This document shows, piece after piece, positions 26,599 through 34,725 of a stretch of DNA of 64,000 nucleotides. The stretch lies in contig DJYD01000046.1 in assembly GCA_002449955.1 (NCBI GenBank), forward strand, positions 1 through 64,000. Direction: 5' to 3'. Numbering within the stretch: position 1 is the stretch's first letter; each line of letters starts with the position of its first letter. Below the pieces are notes generated by a model. That model saw nothing but the letters and a program-made list of their open reading frames with translations. It made no database searches and was not told where the DNA came from. The position numbers and the translations under genes were made by a program. Source of the DNA: Lachnospiraceae bacterium UBA6987 (GTDB lineage: Bacteria > Bacillota > Clostridia > Lachnospirales > Lachnospiraceae).

Positions 26599-28734
26599 GT
26601 GAATAAACGCCATGCAAAGATCATTGCTACAGCAATGATGCTGATCTTCGTTCTCACTGCCTGCGGTCAGGCAGCGCCGGATCCGTCTCAGACGGACAGC
26701 AGCATGAAGACAGGGACTGAGGCTGAGACAAAGGGGACAGAGCTTCCCGCCACAAGTACTTTCGAACCGCTCGGGGATCTTGTACTTACAGTGGATAAAC
26801 CTTATGTTTCGGAGAATGACAAGGTCGTTTTCAGTGTTCAGATCGGGCAGGAAACCTCTTTGCAGGCACCGCTGGAGCTGCTACGGGACGGAGAAAAGAT
26901 CGGCGAATTGGCTGATGAGGGGGCAAACGGCGATGAGGAAAAGGGCGACGGCGTTTATTCCCTTCTTCTTGAAAAGCCGGTTCAGAACAGCAAAGCAGCC
27001 TCCTTCAGCGCAAGATACGGAGAGCAGCTCAGTGAGAGCCTTTCCGTCAATCTGTTTACACAGCCGACAGAGGAAGAGATAAAAAAGACACAGGAAGCGC
27101 TTGGATCGCTCCGGAAAGAATTAGGAGAGATCACGGTCCAGGATTGGACGGATGAAAAGAAACACGAGATCGATGATCAACTGAAGAAACTGCAGGACGA
27201 AGGTCTCCTCCGGCTCTATACGGTAGATGACGACGGTTTCTATGCGAAGATGGAGTGCGGTCTGGGAATCATATTTGATCCCGCATCTGAAGGCACACAG
27301 TCGTCCGGTGCAGGCTCCGAAGTGCAGATCTGCATTTATGAGGCCACGGATTTTGGTAAAGAATATCCGAATGAACCGGCTGAGAATATCGACGGCCTTC
27401 TTCCGAATTATAAGCTGGGAAAGGTCTACCGGGACAGTGACTGCAGCAGAGAAGCAATCGAGAATATAAAAGCCAACCAGATGATCCTTTGGAACGGACA
27501 CGGAACATATAAGAACTCTACTGGGCCGTGTCTTATGCTGGGGGAGGAATTCAGCTGGGAATTGTTTATAACGGATGCGGAATATTATCTTGCCTGTATT
27601 TCGGATATGATGTTGAATGATGTCGGCTATTGGCTTTTCACGGAGAATAGTGGCCGGGAGTTGTGGAACTATCAGAATGGAAATCTTTGGATAGCGCCCA
27701 CGTATATCTATATGCACTGCGGCGATATCTCAGGAAGCTTCATCTTCCTTTCCGCCTGCTACAGTGCGAAAACAGAGCTCCTGGCGTCTTCTTTTATCGC
27801 GAAAGGAGCAACTGCAGTTTTCGGTTATACTGACGAGGTGCTGGTTAAATATTCCGGACCGCTGGAATCCAAAATTTTCCAGAAGCTTACGGAAGTCGAT
27901 CAAAAGACCAATGATTTCTATACCCTTAAGGAGGCCGTAGCGTTTGCGGCAAAGGAATGCGGCGCTTCTGACAAAGCCGCAGGCGGTAAGGGTGCAGCAC
28001 CGAAGATCATCGGCGGTTCAGCTGCTGAAAATTATCGGATTGCCAAAGCCGGTGCGGTGTCCGGTATCATTACGGATCAAGACGGGAAGACCATAAAGGG
28101 CGCTGAGATCTCATTCAAAAGGAGCGATGGAAAAACAGACTATCCGATCTCTTCGCAGCCGGCATCCGATCAGTCCGGAAAATATGAGGTCTGGCTTCCT
28201 CCGACAGAGTTTGTTCTTCAGGTAAAGGCAGATGGATACGAAACTTATTCGGAAGAGATCAGCATCAGTGATGGTGAAAAGCTGGAAAAGAACATAAAGC
28301 TGGCCGAGGTGAAGAAAGGCGAGTGGATCAATACGAATACCTTTAGCTTGTTCTGTCCGGATGGGTGGACAGCTACTAAAGAATATGACGATACACTCGG
28401 TGACAAGGTTTTTTTTCAGGATGCAAAACAGTCTGCCTTTTGGGAGGTCTCGTTAGATCCTGATAATTACTGGGGAATGTTTGCAGGAACGGGAATGAGT
28501 TATGCAAGCAACTATAAAGAAATAGAAATAATTCACCTGGATAATGTATACTACCATGGAATGATCTTCGACTTTGAACAGGATGATTGGAGAAGCGTGA
28601 TCGATTTGTCTGTAGACTACAACGGCGTAAGGTTTTTGGTCGTAGGAGCTATACAGGGATCCTCTTCTGATGCTTTGGCCGCTCTGAATGATAAAAACTT
28701 CGTTGCGATCCTGAACAGTTTAAAAACAAATTAG
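26599..28734 (+). CDS. Lipoprotein with caspase-like (clan CD) domain
   Basis: Predicted 711-residue surface lipoprotein. A GTG start has AGGAGGA eight bases upstream. The signal peptide ends at LTAC (C23). An Ig-like N-terminal region (about 55-155) follows. The central region has WNGHGT (H301) and FLSACYSA (C387) followed by GATAVFGY, the His and Cys pattern of caspase-like peptidases such as gingipain, clostripain and CHAT domains. A carboxypeptidase-regulatory-like beta domain (about 485-575) and a C-terminal domain complete it. It stands alone between fbp and comM with its own promoter and two terminators. Peptidase activity is inferred. Confidence 0.78.
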   Translation: MNKRHAKIIATAMMLIFVLTACGQAAPDPSQTDSSMKTGTEAETKGTELPATSTFEPLGDLVLTVDKPYVSENDKVVFSVQIGQETSLQAPLELLRDGEKIGELADEGANGDEEKGDGVYSLLLEKPVQNSKAASFSARYGEQLSESLSVNLFTQPTEEEIKKTQEALGSLRKELGEITVQDWTDEKKHEIDDQLKKLQDEGLLRLYTVDDDGFYAKMECGLGIIFDPASEGTQSSGAGSEVQICIYEATDFGKEYPNEPAENIDGLLPNYKLGKVYRDSDCSREAIENIKANQMILWNGHGTYKNSTGPCLMLGEEFSWELFITDAEYYLACISDMMLNDVGYWLFTENSGRELWNYQNGNLWIAPTYIYMHCGDISGSFIFLSACYSAKTELLASSFIAKGATAVFGYTDEVLVKYSGPLESKIFQKLTEVDQKTNDFYTLKEAVAFAAKECGASDKAAGGKGAAPKIIGGSAAENYRIAKAGAVSGIITDQDGKTIKGAEISFKRSDGKTDYPISSQPASDQSGKYEVWLPPTEFVLQVKADGYETYSEEISISDGEKLEKNIKLAEVKKGEWINTNTFSLFCPDGWTATKEYDDTLGDKVFFQDAKQSAFWEVSLDPDNYWGMFAGTGMSYASNYKEIEIIHLDNVYYHGMIFDFEQDDWRSVIDLSVDYNGVRFLVVGAIQGSSSDALAALNDKNFVAILNSLKTN

Positions 28735-28798
28735 AAGATGCCTGTAGTCTGGAGTGCTTCAAGCGTAAGACTGCCTACTAACACAAATAGTATGATTA

Positions 28799-28830
28799 AA
28801 AACTCCTCTACCTGTGGCAGAGGAGTTTTA
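28799..28830 (+). terminator. Terminator of the caspase-like lipoprotein gene
   Basis: AAAACTCCTCT pairs perfectly with AGAGGAGTTTT around a 9-base loop, 64 bases after the stop codon. Confidence 0.85.
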
Positions 28831-28875
28831 CTGTTTACAGATGTCAGATTGTGTGTTATGATGCCTTTGGGTCTG

Positions 28876-28899
28876 AGGGAGAGTCATCTCCCTTTTTTT
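28876..28899 (+). terminator. Second terminator upstream of comM
   Basis: AGGGAGA pairs with TCTCCCT around GTCA, followed by a run of seven T. A transcript ending here would be 46 bases past the first terminator, so it may end read-through or a short leader RNA. Confidence 0.8.
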
Positions 28900-28945
28900 G
28901 TGCGTGAAATGAGGAAATGCAGCATGAAATGCGGGAGCAACAGGT

Positions 28946-28995
28946 GAAGGATCCTCCGAAGGCGAAGGCGGCATAGGCGGCGGCCGGGATCCTTC
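28946..28995. other. Inverted repeat in the comM leader
   Basis: GAAGGATCC and GGATCCTTC form a perfect 9-bp inverted repeat around a 32-base GC-rich loop, 33 bases before the comM start. It could fold in the leader RNA. Nothing else was seen in the gap 28900-29027. Confidence 0.35.
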
Positions 28996-29027
28996 CCGGA
29001 GTAAGTCACGGAAACAGAAAGGAAAAC

Positions 29028-30557
29028 ATGTACAGTAAAATCAATGCTATGGCTCTCTTCGGAATGGAGGGGGTTTTGATTCGCGTGGAATGCGACGCCT
29101 CCTCGGGCCTTCCGGAAATGTCCATGGTCGGCTTTCTCGGCGCGGAGGTGAAGGAGGCAAAGGACAGGGTTCGGACAGCCCTGAAGAATACAGGCTTTAC
29201 TCTGCCGCCGAGGCACGTGACCGTGAACCTGTCCCCGGCGGATATCCGGAAGGAGGGGACAAGCTTTGACCTTGCGGTGGCATCGGCTCTGCTGCTGTCG
29301 GCTGAGCTGATCGATCTTGGCCGTCTTCCGGAGGAGGCGGTTTTCATGGGGGAGCTTGGCTTAGACGGGAGCCTGATCCCCGTAAGCGGCATCCTGACGA
29401 TGGTCAGCGCGGCAAAAGCGGCCGGCTTCCGCGTCTGCGTGGTGCCTGCAGGCAATGCTGCGGAAGGGTCGCTCGTCGAGGGAATCGACGTCATCGGACT
29501 GAAGGATCTTACGGAGCTGCCGCTGCTTGCGCAGGGAAAGCTCCCCGCCCTGCCCTGCCGCGTGAGGGAACGGCTCCAGGAGGCGGCAGGAAACGATGAG
29601 GTGGACTTTGCCGAGGTCAACGGACAGGCGGTCATGCGCAGGGCGGCCGAGATCGCGGCGGCCGGCATGCACAACCTGCTTTTTGTGGGGACTCCGGGCT
29701 CGGGAAAAACGATGATTGCAAGACGCATTCCGACGATCCTGCCGTCCATCAGCCTTGAGGAGGCCCTTGAGGTTTCGAAGGTCTATTCCGTCTGCGGGCT
29801 CCTGAGCGAGGAGCACCCGCTGATCTTAAGACGCCCTTTCCGTTCGCCGCATCATACGGTCTCGCCCTATGCTCTGGTCGGGGGCGGCAGCAAGCCAAAG
29901 CCTGGGGAGATATCCCTGGCTGATCACGGCGTATTATTTCTTGATGAGCTGCCGGAATTTCAGAAGGCGGCGCTGGAAGCGCTAAGGCAGCCGTTAGAAG
30001 ACCGGGAGGTGCACATTGCGAGGGTCCAGGGGTCCTACCGCTTTCCCGCGGACGTGATGTTAGTTGCGGCCATGAATCCCTGCCGCTGCGGGTATTATCC
30101 GGACCGGAACCGCTGTCACTGCTCCGATGCGGAGGTGTCTTCTTATCTCAGGCGCGTCAGCAGGCCGCTGCTTGACAGAATCGACCTGTGCGTGGAAGCC
30201 CCGACGCTGCTTTATAAGGATCTGGTCCGCAAAAAGGAAAATGAACCTTCGTCTGCGATTCGGGCACGGGTGGAACAGGCGCGTGAGAGACAGACAAAAC
30301 GCTTTGCCGGGACCGGGATCCGCTTTAATTCACGCATGGGCGGAAGGGATGTCCGGCTGTACTGCCCTCTGGACGCGGAGAAGGAAAAATATATGAAGCG
30401 GATTTTCGAGACGAAAGGCCTGAGCGCAAGAGCTTATCACCGGATCCTGAAGGTGGCACGCACTATCGCCGATTTGGCCGGAAGAGAGAATATTTCCCTG
30501 GAAGACATAGCTGAAGCAGCCGGATACCGCGGACCGGAAGAAAAATTCTGGAGGTGA
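29028..30557 (+). CDS. comM: YifB/ComM family Mg-chelatase-like AAA ATPase
   Basis: Predicted 509-residue hexameric helicase that, in its best-studied relatives, drives branch migration during natural transformation. The N-terminal Lon-like fold (about 1-180) is followed by the AAA domain with Walker A GTPGSGKTM near residue 223, Walker B LFLDELPEF near 306, and the zinc-like NPCRCGYYPDRNRCHC. GAAAGGAAA precedes the ATG. dprA follows after three bases, a frequent pairing in Firmicutes that supports a DNA uptake role. Confidence 0.95.
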   Translation: MYSKINAMALFGMEGVLIRVECDASSGLPEMSMVGFLGAEVKEAKDRVRTALKNTGFTLPPRHVTVNLSPADIRKEGTSFDLAVASALLLSAELIDLGRLPEEAVFMGELGLDGSLIPVSGILTMVSAAKAAGFRVCVVPAGNAAEGSLVEGIDVIGLKDLTELPLLAQGKLPALPCRVRERLQEAAGNDEVDFAEVNGQAVMRRAAEIAAAGMHNLLFVGTPGSGKTMIARRIPTILPSISLEEALEVSKVYSVCGLLSEEHPLILRRPFRSPHHTVSPYALVGGGSKPKPGEISLADHGVLFLDELPEFQKAALEALRQPLEDREVHIARVQGSYRFPADVMLVAAMNPCRCGYYPDRNRCHCSDAEVSSYLRRVSRPLLDRIDLCVEAPTLLYKDLVRKKENEPSSAIRARVEQARERQTKRFAGTGIRFNSRMGGRDVRLYCPLDAEKEKYMKRIFETKGLSARAYHRILKVARTIADLAGRENISLEDIAEAAGYRGPEEKFWR

Positions 30558-30560
30558 AGG

Positions 30561-31649
30561 ATGGAACAGCGGGATTATTGGTATTTGCTCGGAGTGACGG
30601 AAGGGTTTGGCGCGGTGACGGTAAAACGTCTGATGAGTCTGTACGGAAGTCCGGATGTGATCTGTGCGACAGAAACGCTTCCGATCAGCAGCAGGCAGCA
30701 GGAAGCGCTCCGGAAAAATTTGCGGGAGGCTGAGCGTCTGCTTGGGGAGCGGGATGCCCTGGAGAAAAAAGGTATACGCTGGTGCTGCCAGGGAGACCCG
30801 CATTATCCGGAACGCCTGCGCATGATCCCGGATCCGCCGGTGCTGCTATATTACAGGGGAGAGCTGCCGTCAGAAGAAAAAAGGACGGCGGGCATCATCG
30901 GTGCAAGGCGGTGCAGCTCTTATGGCAGGTCTATGGCGGAATACTTCGGCAGAGAGCTGGCAAAGGCAGGGCTGCAGGTGATCAGCGGCATGGCCATGGG
31001 GGTCGACGGCTATGCACAGTCGGCTGCCCTTGCCGCCGGAGGCCGTTCCTTCGGAATTCTCGGCTGCGGTGTGGATATCGCCTATCCGATGGTCAACCGG
31101 CCCTTGTATGAGCGTCTGCAGGAACAGGGCGGCGTGCTCAGTGAATTCACACCGGGAACGCCGCCGCTTCCGCAGCATTTTCCGTTGCGAAACCGAATCA
31201 TCAGCGGCCTTTCTGACGTGCTGCTTGTCATCGAAGCCAGGAAGGTGAGCGGCACGTTAATCACCGTGGATCAGGCACTTGAGCAGGGCAAGGATGTCCT
31301 CGCGCTGCCGGGGCGGGTAGGAGATCCCTTAAGCGAGGGCTGCAATCACCTGATCAGACAGGGAGCAGGCATCCTGACCGGAACAGACGAGGTCCTGCAG
31401 CTGCTGGGAATGCAGGCGGATCCTGACGGGACAAGCGTTTTAAAAGGCGCAGAAGCATCCCCCGCAGACAGACTTTCCGAGCAGGAAAAAAAGGTGTTAG
31501 GCCTTCTTTCTCATGATCCGGTGCATCTGGAGGAGCTGATGAAGCGTACGGGTCTTGGCCTTGGGACTTTAAGTCTGATCCTGCTGTCCCTCGAGGAGGG
31601 AGGCCTTGTCAAACCGGTCAGCGGCAATCAGTATATCCGGGTATTTTGA
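30561..31649 (+). CDS. dprA: DNA processing protein DprA
   Basis: Predicted 362-residue protein that binds incoming single-stranded DNA and loads RecA during natural transformation. An N-terminal SAM-like region leads to the Rossmann core with IIGARRCSSYGR near residue 110, ISGMAMGVDGYAQ near 140 and VIEARKVSGTLIT near 222. A C-terminal winged-helix (about 300-360) is present. GGAGGTGAAGG precedes the ATG. It is coupled to comM and followed by the topA promoter. Confidence 0.95.
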   Translation: MEQRDYWYLLGVTEGFGAVTVKRLMSLYGSPDVICATETLPISSRQQEALRKNLREAERLLGERDALEKKGIRWCCQGDPHYPERLRMIPDPPVLLYYRGELPSEEKRTAGIIGARRCSSYGRSMAEYFGRELAKAGLQVISGMAMGVDGYAQSAALAAGGRSFGILGCGVDIAYPMVNRPLYERLQEQGGVLSEFTPGTPPLPQHFPLRNRIISGLSDVLLVIEARKVSGTLITVDQALEQGKDVLALPGRVGDPLSEGCNHLIRQGAGILTGTDEVLQLLGMQADPDGTSVLKGAEASPADRLSEQEKKVLGLLSHDPVHLEELMKRTGLGLGTLSLILLSLEEGGLVKPVSGNQYIRVF

Positions 31650-31690
31650 CGTAAATATGCACATTTGTCCGAAATTATCCAAAAATAGGC

Positions 31691-31719
31691 TTGCATTCCT
31701 TAATTAGATAGGATATAGT
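31691..31719 (+). promoter_or_regulatory. topA promoter
   Basis: TTGCAT (31691-31696), a 17-base spacer and TATAGT (31714-31719) lie 33 bases before the topA ATG. Confidence 0.75.
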
Positions 31720-31751
31720 GCATTTCACTGCTATCATTAGAGGAGTGAAGT

Positions 31752-33734
31752 ATGTCCGCACGACCTTTGATTATTGTGGAATCTCCCACGAAAGTAAAAA
31801 CCATCAAACGTTTTCTGGGCTCAGGCGTGGATGTGGAAGCCTCCGGCGGCCATGTCCGTGATTTGCCGAAGAGCCGCATGGGTATCGATATTGAGCATGA
31901 TTATGAACCGAGTTACATCGCGATCCGGGGCAAGGGCGACACGATCCGCAGTCTGAAGGAAAAGGCCAAAAAGGCATCGCATGTCTATCTGGCAACCGAC
32001 CCTGACCGGGAAGGGGAAGCGATCGCCTGGCATCTGCAGACACTACTGCAGGGAGTGAGCAAGGACTGCCGGCGCATCAGTTTCAATGAGATTACGAAAA
32101 GCGCCGTGAAGAATGCCATCGCCTCGCCGCGCGACATTGATCAGAATCTGGTCGATGCGCAGCAGGCGCGCCGAGCACTTGACCGTGTGACCGGCTATTC
32201 GGTGAGTCCGCTGCTGTGGAAGAAGGTTAAAAGAGGCCTGTCTGCAGGCCGCGTTCAGTCTTCGACCCTGAATCTTATCTGCGTCAGAGAGAAGGAGATC
32301 GAGGATTTTGTTCCGGAGGAATACTGGAGCCTGGACGTTTCCCTTGCGGTTTCGGGTCGAAAGGAACGCCTGACGCTGCAGCTGGACACCAAGGAGCATC
32401 CGCTGCCGGATGAGGCTGCGGTAAAAGCAGTCCTTGCCGGGCTGGAGGGCAAAGCATTTTCCCTGACGGAAAAGGAAACGCTGCGCAAGCATACTCATGC
32501 GCCGCTTCCTTTTACGACCAGCACCATGCAGCAGGAAGCTTCCCGCGTATTAAATTTCTCTCCGTCAAAGACCATGCGCATCGCGCAGAACCTGTACGAA
32601 GGCGTAAAGCTTGAGGAAGGTACGGTCGGTCTGATCACGTACTTAAGAACCGACAGCACACGCATCTCGCAGGAGGCGGACAGTGCCGCCCGTGCGTATA
32701 TCGGCGAAACGTACGGCAGCCGGTACATCGGCCGGAGCGAAAGCAATGCCAAGGCGGGAGAGCATATTCAGGATGCCCACGAAGCCATTCGTCCGAGCAG
32801 CATTGAGCGGACGCCACAGATGGTCCGCGGGAGCCTCGGCCGTGATGAATACCGGCTGTACAAGCTGATCTGGGAACGCTTTACGGCAAGCCGCATGGCG
32901 GATTATGAATACGATTCCACCCGCATTACGCTGACGGCAGGCGCGTATGACTTCCATGTGACGGCAGCTGTGCCGGCATTTGACGGCTTCCACATGGTTT
33001 ACTCCGTAGAGGATGATAAGGCCAAAAAGGATAAGGCACTGAAGGATATCGGCGAAGACTCCGTCTTTACTGACCCGGTGTTTGATCCGAAGCAGCATTT
33101 TACGCAGCCTCTCCCTCACTATACAGAGGCCTCCCTGGTTCAGGCGATGGAAGCCTGCGGCATTGGCAGACCCAGCACCTACGCACCGACGATCGCTACG
33201 CTTACGGAACGCCATTACGTGCTGAAGGAAGGCCGGAATCTGTTTGTGACGGAACTCGGCGAAGCGGTAAACGGGATCATTCTGCAGTCTGTTCCCATGC
33301 TGGCCGACAAGGATTTTACCGCAGAAATGGAAAAAGAACTGGACAAGGTGGCTGAGGGCGGCATGGCGTGGAAGGAAGTCCTGCGGGAATTCTGCCCGCC
33401 CTTCCTCGAGAAGGTGGATGCAGCGTCCAAGGCGCTTGAACGCGTGAAGGTCGCGGATGAGGAAAGCGATGAAATCTGTGAGCGCTGCGGCCGCAGGATG
33501 GTGATCAAGTTCGGACCGCACGGCCGTTTCCTGGCCTGCCCCGGTTTCCCGGAATGCCGCAACACGAAGCCGCTTCTCGAAAAGGCCGGCTGCAAATGCC
33601 CGAAGTGCGGCGGAGAACTGATCATCCGGAAGACCAAAAAGGGCAGACGCTTCTACGCCTGCGAAAATGCCCCGTCCTGTGATTATATGAGCTGGAACCG
33701 GCCTAAGTCAGAAAAAGTCGAAAATAAAGCTTGA
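31752..33734 (+). CDS. topA: DNA topoisomerase I
   Basis: Predicted 660-residue type IA topoisomerase that relaxes negative supercoils. The Toprim domain shows IIVESPTKVKTI at the N terminus and DPDREGEAIAWHL near residue 82. The catalytic tyrosine is in GLITYLRTDSTRIS near 298. Two C-terminal zinc fingers are present (CERCG...CPGFPEC and CPKCG...CENAPSC). Length is typical of Firmicutes TopA. GAGGAG precedes the ATG. The dprA-topA-codY order is common in Firmicutes. Confidence 0.97.
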   Translation: MSARPLIIVESPTKVKTIKRFLGSGVDVEASGGHVRDLPKSRMGIDIEHDYEPSYIAIRGKGDTIRSLKEKAKKASHVYLATDPDREGEAIAWHLQTLLQGVSKDCRRISFNEITKSAVKNAIASPRDIDQNLVDAQQARRALDRVTGYSVSPLLWKKVKRGLSAGRVQSSTLNLICVREKEIEDFVPEEYWSLDVSLAVSGRKERLTLQLDTKEHPLPDEAAVKAVLAGLEGKAFSLTEKETLRKHTHAPLPFTTSTMQQEASRVLNFSPSKTMRIAQNLYEGVKLEEGTVGLITYLRTDSTRISQEADSAARAYIGETYGSRYIGRSESNAKAGEHIQDAHEAIRPSSIERTPQMVRGSLGRDEYRLYKLIWERFTASRMADYEYDSTRITLTAGAYDFHVTAAVPAFDGFHMVYSVEDDKAKKDKALKDIGEDSVFTDPVFDPKQHFTQPLPHYTEASLVQAMEACGIGRPSTYAPTIATLTERHYVLKEGRNLFVTELGEAVNGIILQSVPMLADKDFTAEMEKELDKVAEGGMAWKEVLREFCPPFLEKVDAASKALERVKVADEESDEICERCGRRMVIKFGPHGRFLACPGFPECRNTKPLLEKAGCKCPKCGGELIIRKTKKGRRFYACENAPSCDYMSWNRPKSEKVENKA

Positions 33735-33813
33735 AAAGTGAAAAAATCGATTTTAACGAGAATGAAAAAATAAAATATCTATTAAAAACTGAAAACAGAC
33801 AATAGGCCTTCTT

Positions 33814-33828
33814 AAATAACTGAAAATT
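33814..33828 (+). promoter_or_regulatory. Candidate CodY-binding box upstream of codY
   Basis: The 15 bases here share 12 positions with the CodY consensus AATTTTCWGAAAATT, including the whole right half. They end four bases before the codY -35 box. Binding here would be expected to influence codY itself. A weaker partial copy (CTGAAAAC) occurs near 33789. Confidence 0.5.
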
Positions 33829-33831
33829 CGG

Positions 33832-33860
33832 TTGAATTATTTGCAGGTCGGCGTTATGAT
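33832..33860 (+). promoter_or_regulatory. codY promoter
   Basis: TTGAAT (33832-33837), a 17-base spacer and TATGAT (33855-33860) precede the codY ATG by about 57 bases. Confidence 0.75.
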
Positions 33861-33917
33861 AGTACAATAACGCCGGCCTGTTATACTGCCTGCCAGATAA
33901 GCATAAAGGAGAACAAG

Positions 33918-34691
33918 ATGAGCGTAGAATTACTCGACCGTATACGTAAGATCAACAAACTACTGCACAACAATACTTCAAATGTCTTTGTGTTTAATGA
34001 TATTTGTCACGCCTTAAGCGATGCCATGAGCTCCAATGTGATCGTGATGAGCCGCAAGGGGAAGATCCTCGGCATGGGGAATACCGATCCCGATCTGATC
34101 GACGACAGCTGGAAAGCCGCATCGGTCGGCGTATTTATTAATCCGAGCCTGAATGAGCGCCTGCTGAACATTCTGTCCACACAGGAAAATGTGCATCTGG
34201 AAACCCTGGGCTTCGATGCCGAGGCCAATAAAACCTACCGCGTGATTATAACACCGATCGCCATTGCCGGTGAACGGCTTGGCACCTTCTTCATTTACCG
34301 CAAGGGAGAAGAGTATGGTATTGATGATATTATTCTGGCGGAATACGGAACTGCGGTGATCGGCCTTGAGATGGTGCGGGCCATGGATGAGGAAAATGCT
34401 GCCGAGCTGCGCCGCAAACAGGGCGTGCGTTCTGCGATCAGCACACTGAGCACCAGCGAGGTGGATGCAGTCCGGTATATTTTTGAGGAAATGACCGGGA
34501 AGGAGGGGATCCTGGTAGCGAGCAAGATCGCAGACCGCGTAGGGATCACTCGTTCCGTCATTGTCAATGCGCTGCGCAAGCTGGAAAGCGCAGGCGTGAT
34601 CGAGTCGCGTTCTTCCGGCATGAAGGGAACCTACATCAAGATCAAAAACGATCTGATCAGGGAAGAAATCGAGCGGAGCGCGGAGGAATAA
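33918..34691 (+). CDS. codY: Global GTP-sensing transcriptional regulator CodY
   Basis: Predicted 257-residue regulator that senses GTP and branched-chain amino acids and represses nutrient-acquisition genes during good growth. The N-terminal GAF-like domain begins LLDRIRKINKLLH. The C-terminal winged-helix contains the highly conserved ASKIADRVGITRSVIVNALR with KLESAGVIESRSSG after it (about residues 200-235). Full length. AAAGGAG lies before the ATG. A candidate CodY box overlaps its upstream region, suggesting autoregulation. Confidence 0.96.
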   Translation: MSVELLDRIRKINKLLHNNTSNVFVFNDICHALSDAMSSNVIVMSRKGKILGMGNTDPDLIDDSWKAASVGVFINPSLNERLLNILSTQENVHLETLGFDAEANKTYRVIITPIAIAGERLGTFFIYRKGEEYGIDDIILAEYGTAVIGLEMVRAMDEENAAELRRKQGVRSAISTLSTSEVDAVRYIFEEMTGKEGILVASKIADRVGITRSVIVNALRKLESAGVIESRSSGMKGTYIKIKNDLIREEIERSAEE

Positions 34692-34725
34692 GCCCTAAAG
34701 CGTTTTAGGAGAAAATGGGACGGTT

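Noticed and set aside
28738..28947. 69-codon frame before comM
   Set aside because: It runs through two terminators and lacks a ribosome site; the DNA is better explained as intergenic.
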